Assembly: GCA_947494675.1 (NCBI GenBank)
Contig: CANLVP010000001.1
Span: forward strand, 186,001-250,000
DNA from: an uncultured Paracoccaceae bacterium
GTDB taxonomy: Bacteria; Pseudomonadota; Alphaproteobacteria; Rhodobacterales; Rhodobacteraceae
Length of the DNA: 64,000 bases
Direction: 5' to 3'
In this document: positions 45,089 through 53,800 of the stretch, piece after piece
Layout: each line of letters opens with the position of its first letter
How positions within the stretch are numbered: position 1 is the stretch's first letter
Made by a program: the position numbers and the translations under genes
Notes under the pieces: generated by a model
Seen by the model: only the letters and a program-made list of their open reading frames with translations
The model's database searches: none
Told to the model about the DNA's origin: nothing

Positions 45089-45832
45089 ATGTTCCCGATC
45101 CGAGACCACAACCCGTCGCAACGCACGCCCTTCGTGACCTACACGTTGATGGCGCTGAACATCATCATTTGGCTCTATGGCCTGGCGTTCATCACCACGA
45201 ACGCCGAGATCAATAACCTATATTTCAACTACGCCATGATCCCCGCTCGGATTTCGGCGGGCGAAGGTTATATCACGCTGGTCACATCCGTTTTCCTGCA
45301 CGCAGGATTTATGCACCTGGCCGGTAACATGCTGTTTTTGTTTATCTTCGGCGACAACCTCGAAGACGACATGGGCCACATCCCGTTTCTGATCTTCTAC
45401 CTGTTATCGGGCGCAGGCGCGGCCCTTGCGCAATGGGCCGTGGCCCCCGGCAGCCCCGTTCCAACGGTTGGCGCATCCGGTGCCATCGCGGGCGTCATGG
45501 GTGGCTATCTGTTGCTCTACCCCAAGGCCAAAGTGGATGTGTTCATCTTCTTCATCATCATCTTCCGCATCATCCCGATCCCCGCCTGGATCATGCTGGG
45601 CGTCTGGTTCGCGCTGCAACTCTTCAACGGCATTGGCGATGACGGATCGGGTGGCGGCGTCGCCTATTGGGCCCATGCAGGCGGCTTTATCATCGGGCTG
45701 ATGCTGACCCTGCCGCTCTGGCTCCGGCTCGGGGCGATGCGCTATTGGGACCAGACAGAAGGTCACCCGCCCCACCCCGAAGCGAAATACCCCTTTCGCC
45801 AGACCAGCATTCCCAAAGTACCACGAAGATGA
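45089..45832 (+). CDS. Rhomboid-family intramembrane serine protease
   Basis: A 247-residue membrane protease with six or seven helices. The catalytic Ser130 lies in GASGAIAG and His196 in YWAHAGGF. The helix-2 motif is HAGFMHLAGNMLFLFIFGDN. It is overlapped by the GFA gene (ATGA at 45829-45832). Confidence 0.93.
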   Translation: MFPIRDHNPSQRTPFVTYTLMALNIIIWLYGLAFITTNAEINNLYFNYAMIPARISAGEGYITLVTSVFLHAGFMHLAGNMLFLFIFGDNLEDDMGHIPFLIFYLLSGAGAALAQWAVAPGSPVPTVGASGAIAGVMGGYLLLYPKAKVDVFIFFIIIFRIIPIPAWIMLGVWFALQLFNGIGDDGSGGGVAYWAHAGGFIIGLMLTLPLWLRLGAMRYWDQTEGHPPHPEAKYPFRQTSIPKVPRR

Positions 45833-46191
45833 CACGCACACTGACCTGTCACTGCGGCGCGGTTGAGATCGCATTCACCCCCAGCGAACCGCTGTCAGAG
45901 GCCGCGCGCTGCGATTGTTCCTTTTGCCGCCGCCGCGCTGCCGCCACTGTGGCTGTGCCAGAGGCCGACCTGAGGATCATCAAAGGCGCGGACAACCTGA
46001 CGCTTTATCAATGGAATACGGGCACGGCCGCGCACTACTTTTGCAAAACCTGCGGTATCTACACCCACCACAGACGGCGCATTAACACGTCAGAATTTGG
46101 CGTCAATCTGGGCGCCATCGATGGCGTGACCGACGCTGAACTGCGCGGCCCCGGCTGGAACGATGGCGTGAACCACCCGTCGGATGATTAG
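45829..46191 (+). CDS. GFA-family zinc protein (CENP-V/GFA domain)
   Basis: A 120-residue protein with the GFA zinc ligands CHCGAVE, CDCSFCRRR and CKTCGIYTHH. The family includes glutathione-dependent formaldehyde-activating enzyme, but most members lack a proven reaction. It is coupled to the rhomboid gene by a four-base overlap and convergent with suhB, also overlapping by four bases. Confidence 0.9.
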   Translation: MTRTLTCHCGAVEIAFTPSEPLSEAARCDCSFCRRRAAATVAVPEADLRIIKGADNLTLYQWNTGTAAHYFCKTCGIYTHHRRRINTSEFGVNLGAIDGVTDAELRGPGWNDGVNHPSDD

Positions 46192-46973
46192 GTACGGATA
46201 ACCTTGGCGAAGGTCTCAAAGATATCGTTATTGGCGCAAATCAGCGCGCCATCGGCCAGAATGTCGCCTGCGGGGTTCAGCGGCTCAACAATCGCGCCCG
46301 CCTCCCGTGCGATCACGATGCCCGCCGCGATATCCCAAGCGTGCAAACGGCGTTCCCAGAACCCGTCATAGCGCCCTGCGGCCACATAGGCCAAATCCAA
46401 TGCCGCTGCGCCAAAGCGACGGACACCACTACAGGCAGGCAGGATCCGCGCGAGTTCCTGTAGGGTCTCTGGCAAATCCGAACGACCTGAAAATGGCAAA
46501 CCGGTCGCAAACAGCGCCTCGGACATATTGCTGCGCGCCGACACCCTGATCCGGGCCTCGTTCACAAAAGCACCAAAGCCCTTTTCGGCGTAAAACATCT
46601 CGTCCTTTACGGGGTCATAGATCACGCCCGCAACAATCGCACCCTTGTGTTCCAGCGCAATCGAGACAGCCCAATGGCCCAACCCGTGCAGGAAATTCGT
46701 CGTGCCATCCAGCGGGTCCACAATCCAGCGGCGCGTGGGGTCTTCACCCTCGATCACGCTGCCTTCTTCACCAAGGAAACCATATGTCGGCCGCGCCGCC
46801 ATCAGGTCTTCGCGGATCGTCTCTTCGGCCATCTTGTCGGCACGGCTCACAAAGTCTCCCGGCCCCTTGCGGCTGACCTGTAGCTGCTCGACCTCGCCGA
46901 AATCCTTGACCAGTTGACGCCCCGCCTTACGGGCGGTCTTCATCATCACGTTCAGGTTTGCGCTGCCAGCCAT
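46188..46973 (-). CDS. suhB: Inositol-1-monophosphatase family protein
   Basis: A 261-residue SuhB-like phosphatase. The start ATG 46971-46973 has GGAGAG upstream. The metal-binding motifs are FLGEEGS, WIVDPLDGTTNFLHG and HAWDIAAGIVIAREAG. It dephosphorylates inositol phosphates or related sugar phosphates; SuhB proteins also influence rRNA transcription in other bacteria. Confidence 0.94.
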   Translation of the reverse strand: MAGSANLNVMMKTARKAGRQLVKDFGEVEQLQVSRKGPGDFVSRADKMAEETIREDLMAARPTYGFLGEEGSVIEGEDPTRRWIVDPLDGTTNFLHGLGHWAVSIALEHKGAIVAGVIYDPVKDEMFYAEKGFGAFVNEARIRVSARSNMSEALFATGLPFSGRSDLPETLQELARILPACSGVRRFGAAALDLAYVAAGRYDGFWERRLHAWDIAAGIVIAREAGAIVEPLNPAGDILADGALICANNDIFETFAKVIRT

Positions 46974-47061
46974 CTGGTCTCTCCGGGGGTAAGGGTCAGA
47001 GCGGGCGTATAGGCCCAATGTGGCGGTACCGCAAGCGGCCTGCGCGCCGCCAGTTTATCCT

Positions 47062-47976
47062 TTACTTGGGCGGCTCACTTTGCAGCTTCACCGCCTCTTG
47101 TTTCGCCAGCCGCAGCAAATGCGCCATATAGGGCAGCGCCGTGTCCTCGGACCGTGTGGCCGCATATAGCCGCCGGGTGACGCCCTTGGCCGTAAGGGGC
47201 CGCGTCACGTAATCCGAATTGAACCGCACCTGCCGCACCACCCAATCAGGCAGCACCGCGACGCCACGATTGGACGCCACCAGCAGCAGGATCACAGCCG
47301 TCAATTCCACCTGCCGCACGGCGGCTGGCTGCACCCCTGCAGGCGTCAAGAGCTGGCTAAACACATCCAGCCGCGACGCTTCCACCGGATAGGTGATGAG
47401 GGTCTGATCCGCGAAATCCTCCGCCTCCACATGGGGCTTCTGCGCCAATGGATGCTGGGCCGCCGCCACAAAAACCGCGTCATAGTCAAAGATCGGCGTG
47501 AAATCCGTGCCCGCGACGTCCTCGGGATCGGAGGAGACGACCAGATCCACCTCTTCCCGGCGCAAAGCGGGCAAGGCGTCAAACGCCAGACCGGGGCGGA
47601 TATCCACATCGACATCGGGCCAAGCCTTGCGGAAGGCCTCCAAAACCGGAAACAGCCACTCAAAACAGGCATGACACTCAATCGCGATATGCAGCCGTCC
47701 GGATTTCCCAGCGATCAGCCCCTCAAATTCCGCCTCAAGCGCGCTGACCCGTGGCAAGATCTCTTCCGCCGCCGCCAGCAGCTTCATCCCCGCCGCCGAC
47801 AACCGCAGCGGTTTGGTGCGCCGCACAAACAGCTCCACCCCCGCCTGATCCTCGATCCCCTTGATCTGATGGCTCAGCGCGGACTGCGTGATATTGAGCA
47901 AATCTGCCGCCCGGCCCAGCCCGCCAGTGTCATGGATCGCCTTGATCGTGCGCAAATGGCGAAACTCAATATGCAT
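47062..47976 (-). CDS. metR: LysR-family methionine regulator MetR
   Basis: A 304-residue LysR-type regulator. The winged HTH is LGRAADLLNITQSALSHQIKG, followed by the ligand domain with IAIECHACFEWLFPVLEAF, which is typical of MetR (homocysteine-responsive). It is divergent from metF across 88 bases that contain a MetR box, supporting the name. Confidence 0.93.
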   Translation of the reverse strand: MHIEFRHLRTIKAIHDTGGLGRAADLLNITQSALSHQIKGIEDQAGVELFVRRTKPLRLSAAGMKLLAAAEEILPRVSALEAEFEGLIAGKSGRLHIAIECHACFEWLFPVLEAFRKAWPDVDVDIRPGLAFDALPALRREEVDLVVSSDPEDVAGTDFTPIFDYDAVFVAAAQHPLAQKPHVEAEDFADQTLITYPVEASRLDVFSQLLTPAGVQPAAVRQVELTAVILLLVASNRGVAVLPDWVVRQVRFNSDYVTRPLTAKGVTRRLYAATRSEDTALPYMAHLLRLAKQEAVKLQSEPPK

Positions 47977-48004
47977 GCGATCCTCATAATCTTTCTGAGC
48001 TTTA

Positions 48005-48017
48005 TGAATTTGCTTCA
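48005..48017. promoter_or_regulatory. MetR binding box between metR and metF
   Basis: TGAATTTGCTTCA is an exact TGAA-N5-TTCA match to the established MetR box. Its flanks extend the dyad by one base on each side (ATGAA...TTCAT, 48004-48018). It sits 28 bases upstream of the metR start and 47 bases upstream of the metF start, where autoregulation and activation are expected. Confidence 0.85.
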
Positions 48018-48064
48018 TATGCCAGCACATGAGACTTTGGACAAGCCCGCAAAAGGATCTCCCC

Positions 48065-48925
48065 ATGCCGCGTATCAGCTTTGAATTCTTCCCGCCCAAA
48101 TCCCTCGAAGCGTCTTTCCGCCTTTGGGATTGCGTCAATACGCTTGCCCCCCTGGCCCCCGATTTCGTCTCTGTGACCTACGGCGCGGGCGGCACGACCC
48201 GCAAACTGACGCATGAGGCCGTGAGCACGCTGAACAAAACGACCGAGCTGACGGTTGCCGCCCACCTTACTTGCGTTGACGCGACCCGCGCAGAAACGCT
48301 TGAGATTGCGGATCAATACGCCGCTGCGGGCATCACCGACATCGTGGCCCTGCGTGGCGACGCACCCAAAGGCAGCGATGGTTTCACCGCCCACCCAGAG
48401 GGCTTTGGGTCTTCAGTTGAGCTGATCGGCGCACTGGCAGAGACGGGCAAATTCAACATCCGCGTCGGCGCCTACCCTGAAAAACACCCCGAGGCTGCGG
48501 ACCAAGCCGCCGACATCGCCTTTCTCAAGCGCAAGATCGACGCCGGTGCCACATCCGCCATCACCCAGTTCTTCTTTGAGGCTGACACCTTCTTTCGGTT
48601 CCGCGACGCCTGTGTGAAGGCAGGCATCGACGCGCCGATCATCCCCGGCATCTTGCCGGTGGAAAACTGGAACGGCGTGCAGAAATTCGCCAAGGCTTGT
48701 GGCACGCATATCCCTCCCGTCGTCAGCCAAGCCTTTGAAAACGCGACCCGCGATGGCACCACAGACCTGCTGGCCACTGCACTGACGACAGAGCTTTGCG
48801 ATGACCTGATCACCGGCGGCGTGGACCATCTGCACTTCTATACGCTCAACAAGCCCAGCCTGACCTATGACGTGGCCCGCGCGCTTGGCATTGCGCCCAA
48901 GCACCGCTTGCAAAACGTGGCTTGA
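48065..48925 (+). CDS. metF: 5,10-methylenetetrahydrofolate reductase
   Basis: A 286-residue flavoenzyme that reduces methylene-THF to methyl-THF for methionine synthesis. The ATG at 48065 has AAGGA eight bases upstream. The MetF motifs are FEFFPPKS, DFVSVTYGAGGTTR, LRGDAPKG, VGAYPEKHPEA, TQFFFE and HFYTLNK. Regulated by the divergent MetR through the box at 48005. Confidence 0.96.
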   Translation: MPRISFEFFPPKSLEASFRLWDCVNTLAPLAPDFVSVTYGAGGTTRKLTHEAVSTLNKTTELTVAAHLTCVDATRAETLEIADQYAAAGITDIVALRGDAPKGSDGFTAHPEGFGSSVELIGALAETGKFNIRVGAYPEKHPEAADQAADIAFLKRKIDAGATSAITQFFFEADTFFRFRDACVKAGIDAPIIPGILPVENWNGVQKFAKACGTHIPPVVSQAFENATRDGTTDLLATALTTELCDDLITGGVDHLHFYTLNKPSLTYDVARALGIAPKHRLQNVA

Positions 48926-48960
48926 CCCGGCAGCCTCCGGCCAAACCCGCCGGAGGCCCC

Positions 48961-49440
48961 ATGCATTTTGCCAAGACCCTTTCAGACCTGCCCGACCGCG
49001 ACACAATCCTGTCGATGTCGGGCCTTGAATTCATGCAAGGCGTGCTCGACGGCACGCTCCCGCACCCGCCAATCGGTCGGCTGATGAACTACCACGTCGA
49101 CGCGGTAGAACCGGGCAAGGTCACGTTCCGCGGCACCCCGCAATTCGACCACATGAACCCCACCGGCACACTGCACGGCGGCTGGTATGGCACGCTTTTG
49201 GATAGCTGCATGGCCTGCGCCGTGATGACCCGCGTGCCGCAGGGCTCCGTCTACACAACGCTGGAATACAAGGTGAACCTGACCCGCACGATCCCCATCG
49301 GCACCGAAGTGCTGGCCACCGGCACCATTGACCATGTTGGCCGCTCAACCGGTGTCGCCACTGGCCAGATCACCGATGCCAAGACCGGCAAACTTTATGC
49401 CACAGGCTCCACCACCTGCATCATCATGGCGCTGACTTAG
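48961..49440 (+). CDS. PaaI-like hotdog thioesterase
   Basis: A 159-residue hotdog-fold protein. The ATG at 48961 has GGAGG five bases upstream; the upstream frame would need a TTG. The motif HMNPTGTLHGGWYGTLLDSCMA is typical of the PaaI group (NxxGxxHGG...D), followed by TLEYKVNLTR. Likely hydrolyses an acyl- or aryl-CoA. Lies 35 bases after metF on the same strand. Confidence 0.9.
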   Translation: MHFAKTLSDLPDRDTILSMSGLEFMQGVLDGTLPHPPIGRLMNYHVDAVEPGKVTFRGTPQFDHMNPTGTLHGGWYGTLLDSCMACAVMTRVPQGSVYTTLEYKVNLTRTIPIGTEVLATGTIDHVGRSTGVATGQITDAKTGKLYATGSTTCIIMALT

Positions 49441-49441
49441 G

Positions 49442-49478
49442 CTTTCTTTGGAATGAAAATATCTCCGCCGGAGGCTCC
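49442..49478. repeat. Copy C of the dispersed 3'-end element
   Basis: Begins CTTTCTTTGGAATGAAAATA and ends CTCCGCCGGAGGCTCC. It starts one base after the thioesterase stop and converges on the leftward DUF2235 gene. It differs from copy B by two substitutions over the aligned core. Confidence 0.7.
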
Positions 49479-49516
49479 GACTCCGGCCACCCCACGCAAC
49501 AATCGCCGTTGTGCCA

Positions 49517-49537
49517 AGAATTTTCGGCGAAAATTCT
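49517..49537. terminator. AT-rich perfect hairpin overlapping the DUF2235 stop codon
   Basis: AGAATTTTC (49517-49525), loop GGC, GAAAATTCT (49529-49537): a nine-bp perfect stem. The DUF2235 stop codon (49536-49538) lies on the stem. It could act as a bidirectional terminator or protect the 3' end; there is no separate T-run. Confidence 0.5.
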
Positions 49538-50570
49538 AGCCCCCCACACTCTCATGCAATCGCTCTGACGGGTCCGCACCAACAACCCTCTTACGACGGG
49601 TGATGAATATCTTGCCCCACTTCCGCCAGGTCCCGACGGAGGGTGCCGTCACATCCTGCACAAAGCGGTCACGCCACCCCTCCGGCAAGGGCAAGCCGCA
49701 GTCGTCGAGCCGCGACAGCATCCAGACCAGCGGGATATTCGCCAAGGGGCGCGCCGCCTCAAACCCGTTCAGCTGACCTCCCACATCCCCATGCGTGCCG
49801 CGAAACCAAACCTGTTCCACATGGCCGCCCCAATTGGGGTCGCTGGTCCAAAGCACAGGGCGATAGGCCACACGGGTCTCATCCAATGCCAGCGCGTGAA
49901 ACCCATGACGGACCACATGACCGAGGTTGTGATTGTGAAAGGCATGACGCGAGGTGCTCATCCGCCACAACACCGGGGCCACCAGCCCCAGCGATTTGAC
50001 CGTATCCCAGACCGCGACGGCCTCCACCTCAATCTCAGGATGGCAATGTTCTTTCCAGAACGCCGCCGCCGCGTCCGACGTGGCCCCGGCGCGGTAGTGA
50101 CGGTAGGCCGTGCGCACCGCACGTTCGGTGGCGCAGTCGGACTTGACCAGCCCCACCATATCGATGATCCCAGCGAGGGATCGCACCGCATAGGCCCCGC
50201 GCGAATAGCCCATTAGAATGATCTTGTCGCCCGCGCGGTAGCGACTTGCCAGCACACCATAGGCCCGCTTGATCTGCCGGTTGATCCCCCGCCCGGCTGC
50301 CACATCCGCCGTCTGTCGCCAGTCACGCCACTGCACGCCCGCCTCGTAATAGACGGTCAGGTTGGTGCTTTTGCCAGCCTCATTCAGCAGCTTAAAGGTC
50401 AGGCCCGCGTGGGTCTCAAACCCTGTGCGCAAGGATGACATCGTGCCGTCAAGGATGATCACATGGGTTGCTGGCCCGCGCACATCGCGGGGCTGCCCTG
50501 TCTCGGCGCGCGGTTTGCGCCCCAGCAGGCCAAAGAACCAATCACGCAGCGGCACTGTCGTCCTTTGCAT
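49536..50570 (-). CDS. DUF2235 alpha/beta-hydrolase
   Basis: A 344-residue protein with the T6SS-phospholipase-like DUF2235 domain. The features are HVIILDGTMSSL, nucleophile elbow GYSRGAYAVRSLAG, AVWDTVKSLG, and HALALDETRVAYRP...WFRGTHGDVGG with late Asp/His. It is probably cytoplasmic, with no signal peptide. Its start overlaps the end of the molybdoenzyme gene by 29 bases. Lipid or ester substrate unknown; no T6SS genes nearby. Confidence 0.88.
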   Translation of the reverse strand: MQRTTVPLRDWFFGLLGRKPRAETGQPRDVRGPATHVIILDGTMSSLRTGFETHAGLTFKLLNEAGKSTNLTVYYEAGVQWRDWRQTADVAAGRGINRQIKRAYGVLASRYRAGDKIILMGYSRGAYAVRSLAGIIDMVGLVKSDCATERAVRTAYRHYRAGATSDAAAAFWKEHCHPEIEVEAVAVWDTVKSLGLVAPVLWRMSTSRHAFHNHNLGHVVRHGFHALALDETRVAYRPVLWTSDPNWGGHVEQVWFRGTHGDVGGQLNGFEAARPLANIPLVWMLSRLDDCGLPLPEGWRDRFVQDVTAPSVGTWRKWGKIFITRRKRVVGADPSERLHESVGG

Positions 50571-52842
50571 CCCGCATCATCTGCCAGACCCGGTGCGGCG
50601 TGAACGGCATTTCCACCTGCCGCACGCCCACGTCCCACAAGGCATCCAGCACGGCATTTGTGACCGCCGCGAGGGCCCCAACGGTCCCCGCCTCGCCACA
50701 GCCTTTCATCCCCATCGGGTTGTAACGGCTTGGCGTCCCGCGCGTCTCAAAGGTGATCGTCGGCATATCGTCGGCCCGTGGCATGCCGTAATCCATGAAG
50801 GTCGCGGTCAAAAGCTGGGCATCACCGTCAAAAACCACATGCTCCGTCAGCGCCTGCCCCAGCCCCTGCGCGACGCCACCATGCACCTGCCCCTCAACCA
50901 GCATCGGGTTGATCAGATTGCCGAAATCATCAACCACCGAATAGCGCACGACCTCTGTCACGCCGGTGTCCTGATCCACCTCGACCTCGGCCACATGGCA
51001 GCCGTTGGGAAAGCTGCGGCTTTCCAGCTTGATCCGTGCGCTGTGCTGCAACAGATCGGCCCGGCCCGCATCCCGCACCATGTCCGCGACCTCAAGCATC
51101 GTCGGCGTCAGGTTCGACCCCGCAATCCGGAATCGTTCATGGTCAAAGCTCACGTCATCGGCGCTCACACCCTCAGCCTCGGCCAGAAAGGCCCCGAAGG
51201 CCGCGACAATCACATCCACGGTCGCCAGCGTCGCCGTGTTCTGCACCGTCACCGACCGCGACCCGCCTGTGCCGCCGCCCTTGGCGATCCGGTCACTGTC
51301 GCCCTGCACAACTGTGATCTGGTCAGCCGGAATCCCCGTCTGATCGGACAGAAACTGCGCATAGACCGTCTCATGCCCCTGCCCGTTGGACTGCGTGCCC
51401 ACGAGGATCAACGCCCCCTCCGGCGTGAACTCAATCGCTGTGGTCTCGCTGGGATCGCCCAAAATGCTTTCGATGTAATAGCACAGGCCCACCCCGCGCA
51501 GCCGCCCCTTTGCCGCACTCTCCGCCTTGCGCGCGGCAAAGCCCGGCAGATCCGCAACCTCCGCCGTCCGGTCCAGAAGGGCCGCAAATTCGCCAACGTC
51601 ATAGGTGACATCTGTGGGCGTTGTATAAGGAAACTGATCGGGCCGGATAAAATTGCGCCGCCGCAGGTCAAGCGCATCCACGCCCATTTCCCGCGCCGCC
51701 TGATCCATCACCCGTTCCAGCACCAGCATCGCCTCAGGCCGCCCGGCACCGCGGTAGGCATCCACCGGCGTGGTGTTGGTGTATACGCCCCGCACCCGCA
51801 TGTAAGCCGCCTGAATGTCATAGGTCCCGGTCAGGACCTTGCTGAACAATTCCGTCTGGATGTTCTGGGCAAAGCCCGAGTTATAGGCCCCCATATTTGC
51901 AATCGTATCAACCTGATAGCCGGTGATCTTCAGGTCCGCGTCAAAGCCGATGGTGGCCTGCGTCACCAGATCGCGCCCCGCGTTATCGGTCAGCATCGCC
52001 TCTGTTCGCTCGCTCATCCAGCGCACCGGTTGGCCCAGCGTCTTGGCGGCAAAAGCCACGCAAAACGTCTCGGGATAGTCAAAGGCTTTCATGCCAAAAC
52101 CGCCGCCCACATCCGGGTTGGTCACACGGATCGCCGCCTTGTCCATGCGCAGCGCCTTGGCAAGCGCCTTCTTTGGCCCCCAGACGCCTTGGCCGTTCAC
52201 CGCCACATGCAGACGGCCGTCCTCCATCTCGGCATAACAACCGCGCGGTTCCATACTGTTGGCGATGATCCGGTTGTCCGGCACCGCCACCCGCACCACA
52301 TGCGCGGCCCCGGCAATCGCGGCCGCCGTAGCATCTGCGTCCCCCAGTCCCCAGTCAAAGGCGATGTTGTCAGGCGCCGCATCATGCAGCACCGCACCGC
52401 CTGCCGCGAGGTCCACCTTGGCCGGGCGGTCCTCCACCTCAAGCCAAAGCGCCTCTGCCGCATCACGGGCCTGCGCCATGGTCTCGGCCACGATCATCGC
52501 TACCGCCTCACCCACATGGCGCACGCGACCTTGCGCCAGAATGGGCCGCAGCGGCTTCGCCCCTTTGGAGCCATCGCGGTTCGTCACAACGCCGCCAGCA
52601 ATGTTGATCTTGACGCCCGCCGCCTGCAGATCATCCACCGTGATCGCCATCACCACGCCGGGCATTGCCCGCACATCCGTCAGATCAATCGGGGCCAGAT
52701 CACCATGCCCATAGCTCGACCGCACAAAGGTCGCGACCAAGGCACCGTCCGGGGCGATATCATCCACATAGCGCCCCTGCCCGGTCAGAAACCGCAGGTC
52801 CTCAACCCGTTTGACCGGCTGGCTTCGTCCAAACTTTTCCAT
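50542..52842 (-). CDS. Xanthine-dehydrogenase-family molybdenum-binding subunit (form II CoxL-like), orphan
   Basis: A 766-residue molybdopterin cytosine dinucleotide hydroxylase large subunit. The ATG 52840-52842 has GGAGC upstream. The active-site loop VDAYRGAGRPEA is the form II pattern rather than the CO-oxidising VAYRCSFR. The C-terminal MKGCGEAGTVGALAAVTNAV carries the catalytic Glu. Members hydroxylate aromatic, heterocyclic or aldehyde substrates. Normally a FAD subunit and a [2Fe-2S] subunit are adjacent; neither is in the window, so its partners must be encoded elsewhere or on a different unit. Confidence 0.92.
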   Translation of the reverse strand: MEKFGRSQPVKRVEDLRFLTGQGRYVDDIAPDGALVATFVRSSYGHGDLAPIDLTDVRAMPGVVMAITVDDLQAAGVKINIAGGVVTNRDGSKGAKPLRPILAQGRVRHVGEAVAMIVAETMAQARDAAEALWLEVEDRPAKVDLAAGGAVLHDAAPDNIAFDWGLGDADATAAAIAGAAHVVRVAVPDNRIIANSMEPRGCYAEMEDGRLHVAVNGQGVWGPKKALAKALRMDKAAIRVTNPDVGGGFGMKAFDYPETFCVAFAAKTLGQPVRWMSERTEAMLTDNAGRDLVTQATIGFDADLKITGYQVDTIANMGAYNSGFAQNIQTELFSKVLTGTYDIQAAYMRVRGVYTNTTPVDAYRGAGRPEAMLVLERVMDQAAREMGVDALDLRRRNFIRPDQFPYTTPTDVTYDVGEFAALLDRTAEVADLPGFAARKAESAAKGRLRGVGLCYYIESILGDPSETTAIEFTPEGALILVGTQSNGQGHETVYAQFLSDQTGIPADQITVVQGDSDRIAKGGGTGGSRSVTVQNTATLATVDVIVAAFGAFLAEAEGVSADDVSFDHERFRIAGSNLTPTMLEVADMVRDAGRADLLQHSARIKLESRSFPNGCHVAEVEVDQDTGVTEVVRYSVVDDFGNLINPMLVEGQVHGGVAQGLGQALTEHVVFDGDAQLLTATFMDYGMPRADDMPTITFETRGTPSRYNPMGMKGCGEAGTVGALAAVTNAVLDALWDVGVRQVEMPFTPHRVWQMMRDAKDDSAAA

Positions 52843-52926
52843 GAGGTGCTCCTTCGTCCTTGCGCTCAAAGCCTACGCGTCCCAGCCGCCATGTCCAGAC
52901 GTGCCGCACACCGCTCACGACATTCT

Positions 52927-52944
52927 GTCTGTGACTAAACAGAC
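52927..52944. promoter_or_regulatory. Perfect dyad upstream of the CoxL-like gene
   Basis: GTCTGT-GACTAA-ACAGAC, 85 bases upstream of the CoxL-like start. Size and symmetry fit an operator for a TetR- or GntR-type dimer. No adjacent regulator gene is recognisable. Confidence 0.45.
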
Positions 52945-53140
52945 GGTATGTGAACAAGCACAAGAGCGGACGTTCGAGCAAGTTGCAGCGAATGTCTCGA
53001 ATGAGCCCAAGGCTACCAGTGCTGTGAATTGCGGGAATGGCCCCCTGCTTCCGAAACTCGAACAAATAGAGGGGCTCAGAAACTTGACAAAAATTCTTTG
53101 TTGCAGAACAGTCAAGGCTTAGCTCTTGGGGATATATAGT

Positions 53141-53800
53141 ATGAAACTTGTAATTGGTGCGATATTTGCTGCCGTTTTTGGCGTTGGCGCTAACGCCGCA
53201 ACACTTGATTTTTCTGCGACGGGAACGTTGGCAGGCGGTTCAATTTCAGGGGTGCCAGGCGCCGGGTCACCAATCAACTGGTCGCTCTCGTTTTCAATAG
53301 ACGACGGCACAGTTGCGCTATTGGACGATGGAACATTCGCAACCTACGAACTTACCCCGACCTCTAACCCGGGTATTAACTTTTCGCTAGACGGCAACTC
53401 GGTTGCTTTGTCGGAAACCTCAAACTTGGATAGTAGGTTCATTGTAAGTTCCGGTCGGATCATCATTGTGGCCAATTTTGATACAAGCGATCCCATTTTT
53501 TCAGGCAGTGTAGCCACTTCAGGTTTTTTTGCGGCTGCCTTCGACGGGGTAGGCCTAGCTAGTGATTATTCTGATTTGAGCACACTTGATTTGCCGTTGA
53601 TGCTCAACGCGACGAACGTGAGTTTCGATGGTTTGTCATTTCGGGATGCCAATAATTCCATCGTTACCTCTGACCTGACTTCTGGGGCGTTATCGACCCC
53701 GGGTGTTTCTACCGTTCCTTTGCCCGCAGGCGGACTACTTCTTTTGTCTGGCCTTATAGGGGCCTTTGGCCTCAGGCTCCGAAAGAAAAGCACTGTTTAG
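53141..53800 (+). CDS. VPLPA-CTERM-type sorted surface protein 2
   Basis: A 219-residue protein. The ATG at 53141 has GGGGA ten bases upstream. The signal peptide is 1-19 (GVGANAAT). The mature part is beta-rich and Ser/Asp-rich. The tail is STVPLPAGGLLLLSGLIGAF followed by a basic end (RLRKKSTV), the canonical VPLPA-CTERM signal cut by an exosortase. The gene is AT-richer than its neighbours: my hand count of 53401-53580 gives 82/180 GC (46%). This suggests transfer or a different selection regime. Function unknown. Confidence 0.9.
   Translation: MKLVIGAIFAAVFGVGANAATLDFSATGTLAGGSISGVPGAGSPINWSLSFSIDDGTVALLDDGTFATYELTPTSNPGINFSLDGNSVALSETSNLDSRFIVSSGRIIIVANFDTSDPIFSGSVATSGFFAAAFDGVGLASDYSDLSTLDLPLMLNATNVSFDGLSFRDANNSIVTSDLTSGALSTPGVSTVPLPAGGLLLLSGLIGAFGLRLRKKSTV

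Noticed and set aside
49536-50570. Type VI secretion effector
   Set aside because: DUF2235 proteins can be T6SS effectors, but no VgrG, Hcp, PAAR or immunity gene is nearby.
50362-52938. 858-codon open frame on the plus strand
   Set aside because: It is the antisense of the CoxL-like gene, which has clear family motifs. The translation is His/Arg/Pro-rich low-information sequence typical of GC-rich antisense frames.
52811-53122. 103-codon frame upstream of VPLPA-CTERM gene 2
   Set aside because: It starts inside the CoxL-like gene on the opposite strand, has no ribosome site, and shows no recognisable domain. It may contain degraded sequence but cannot be called a gene.
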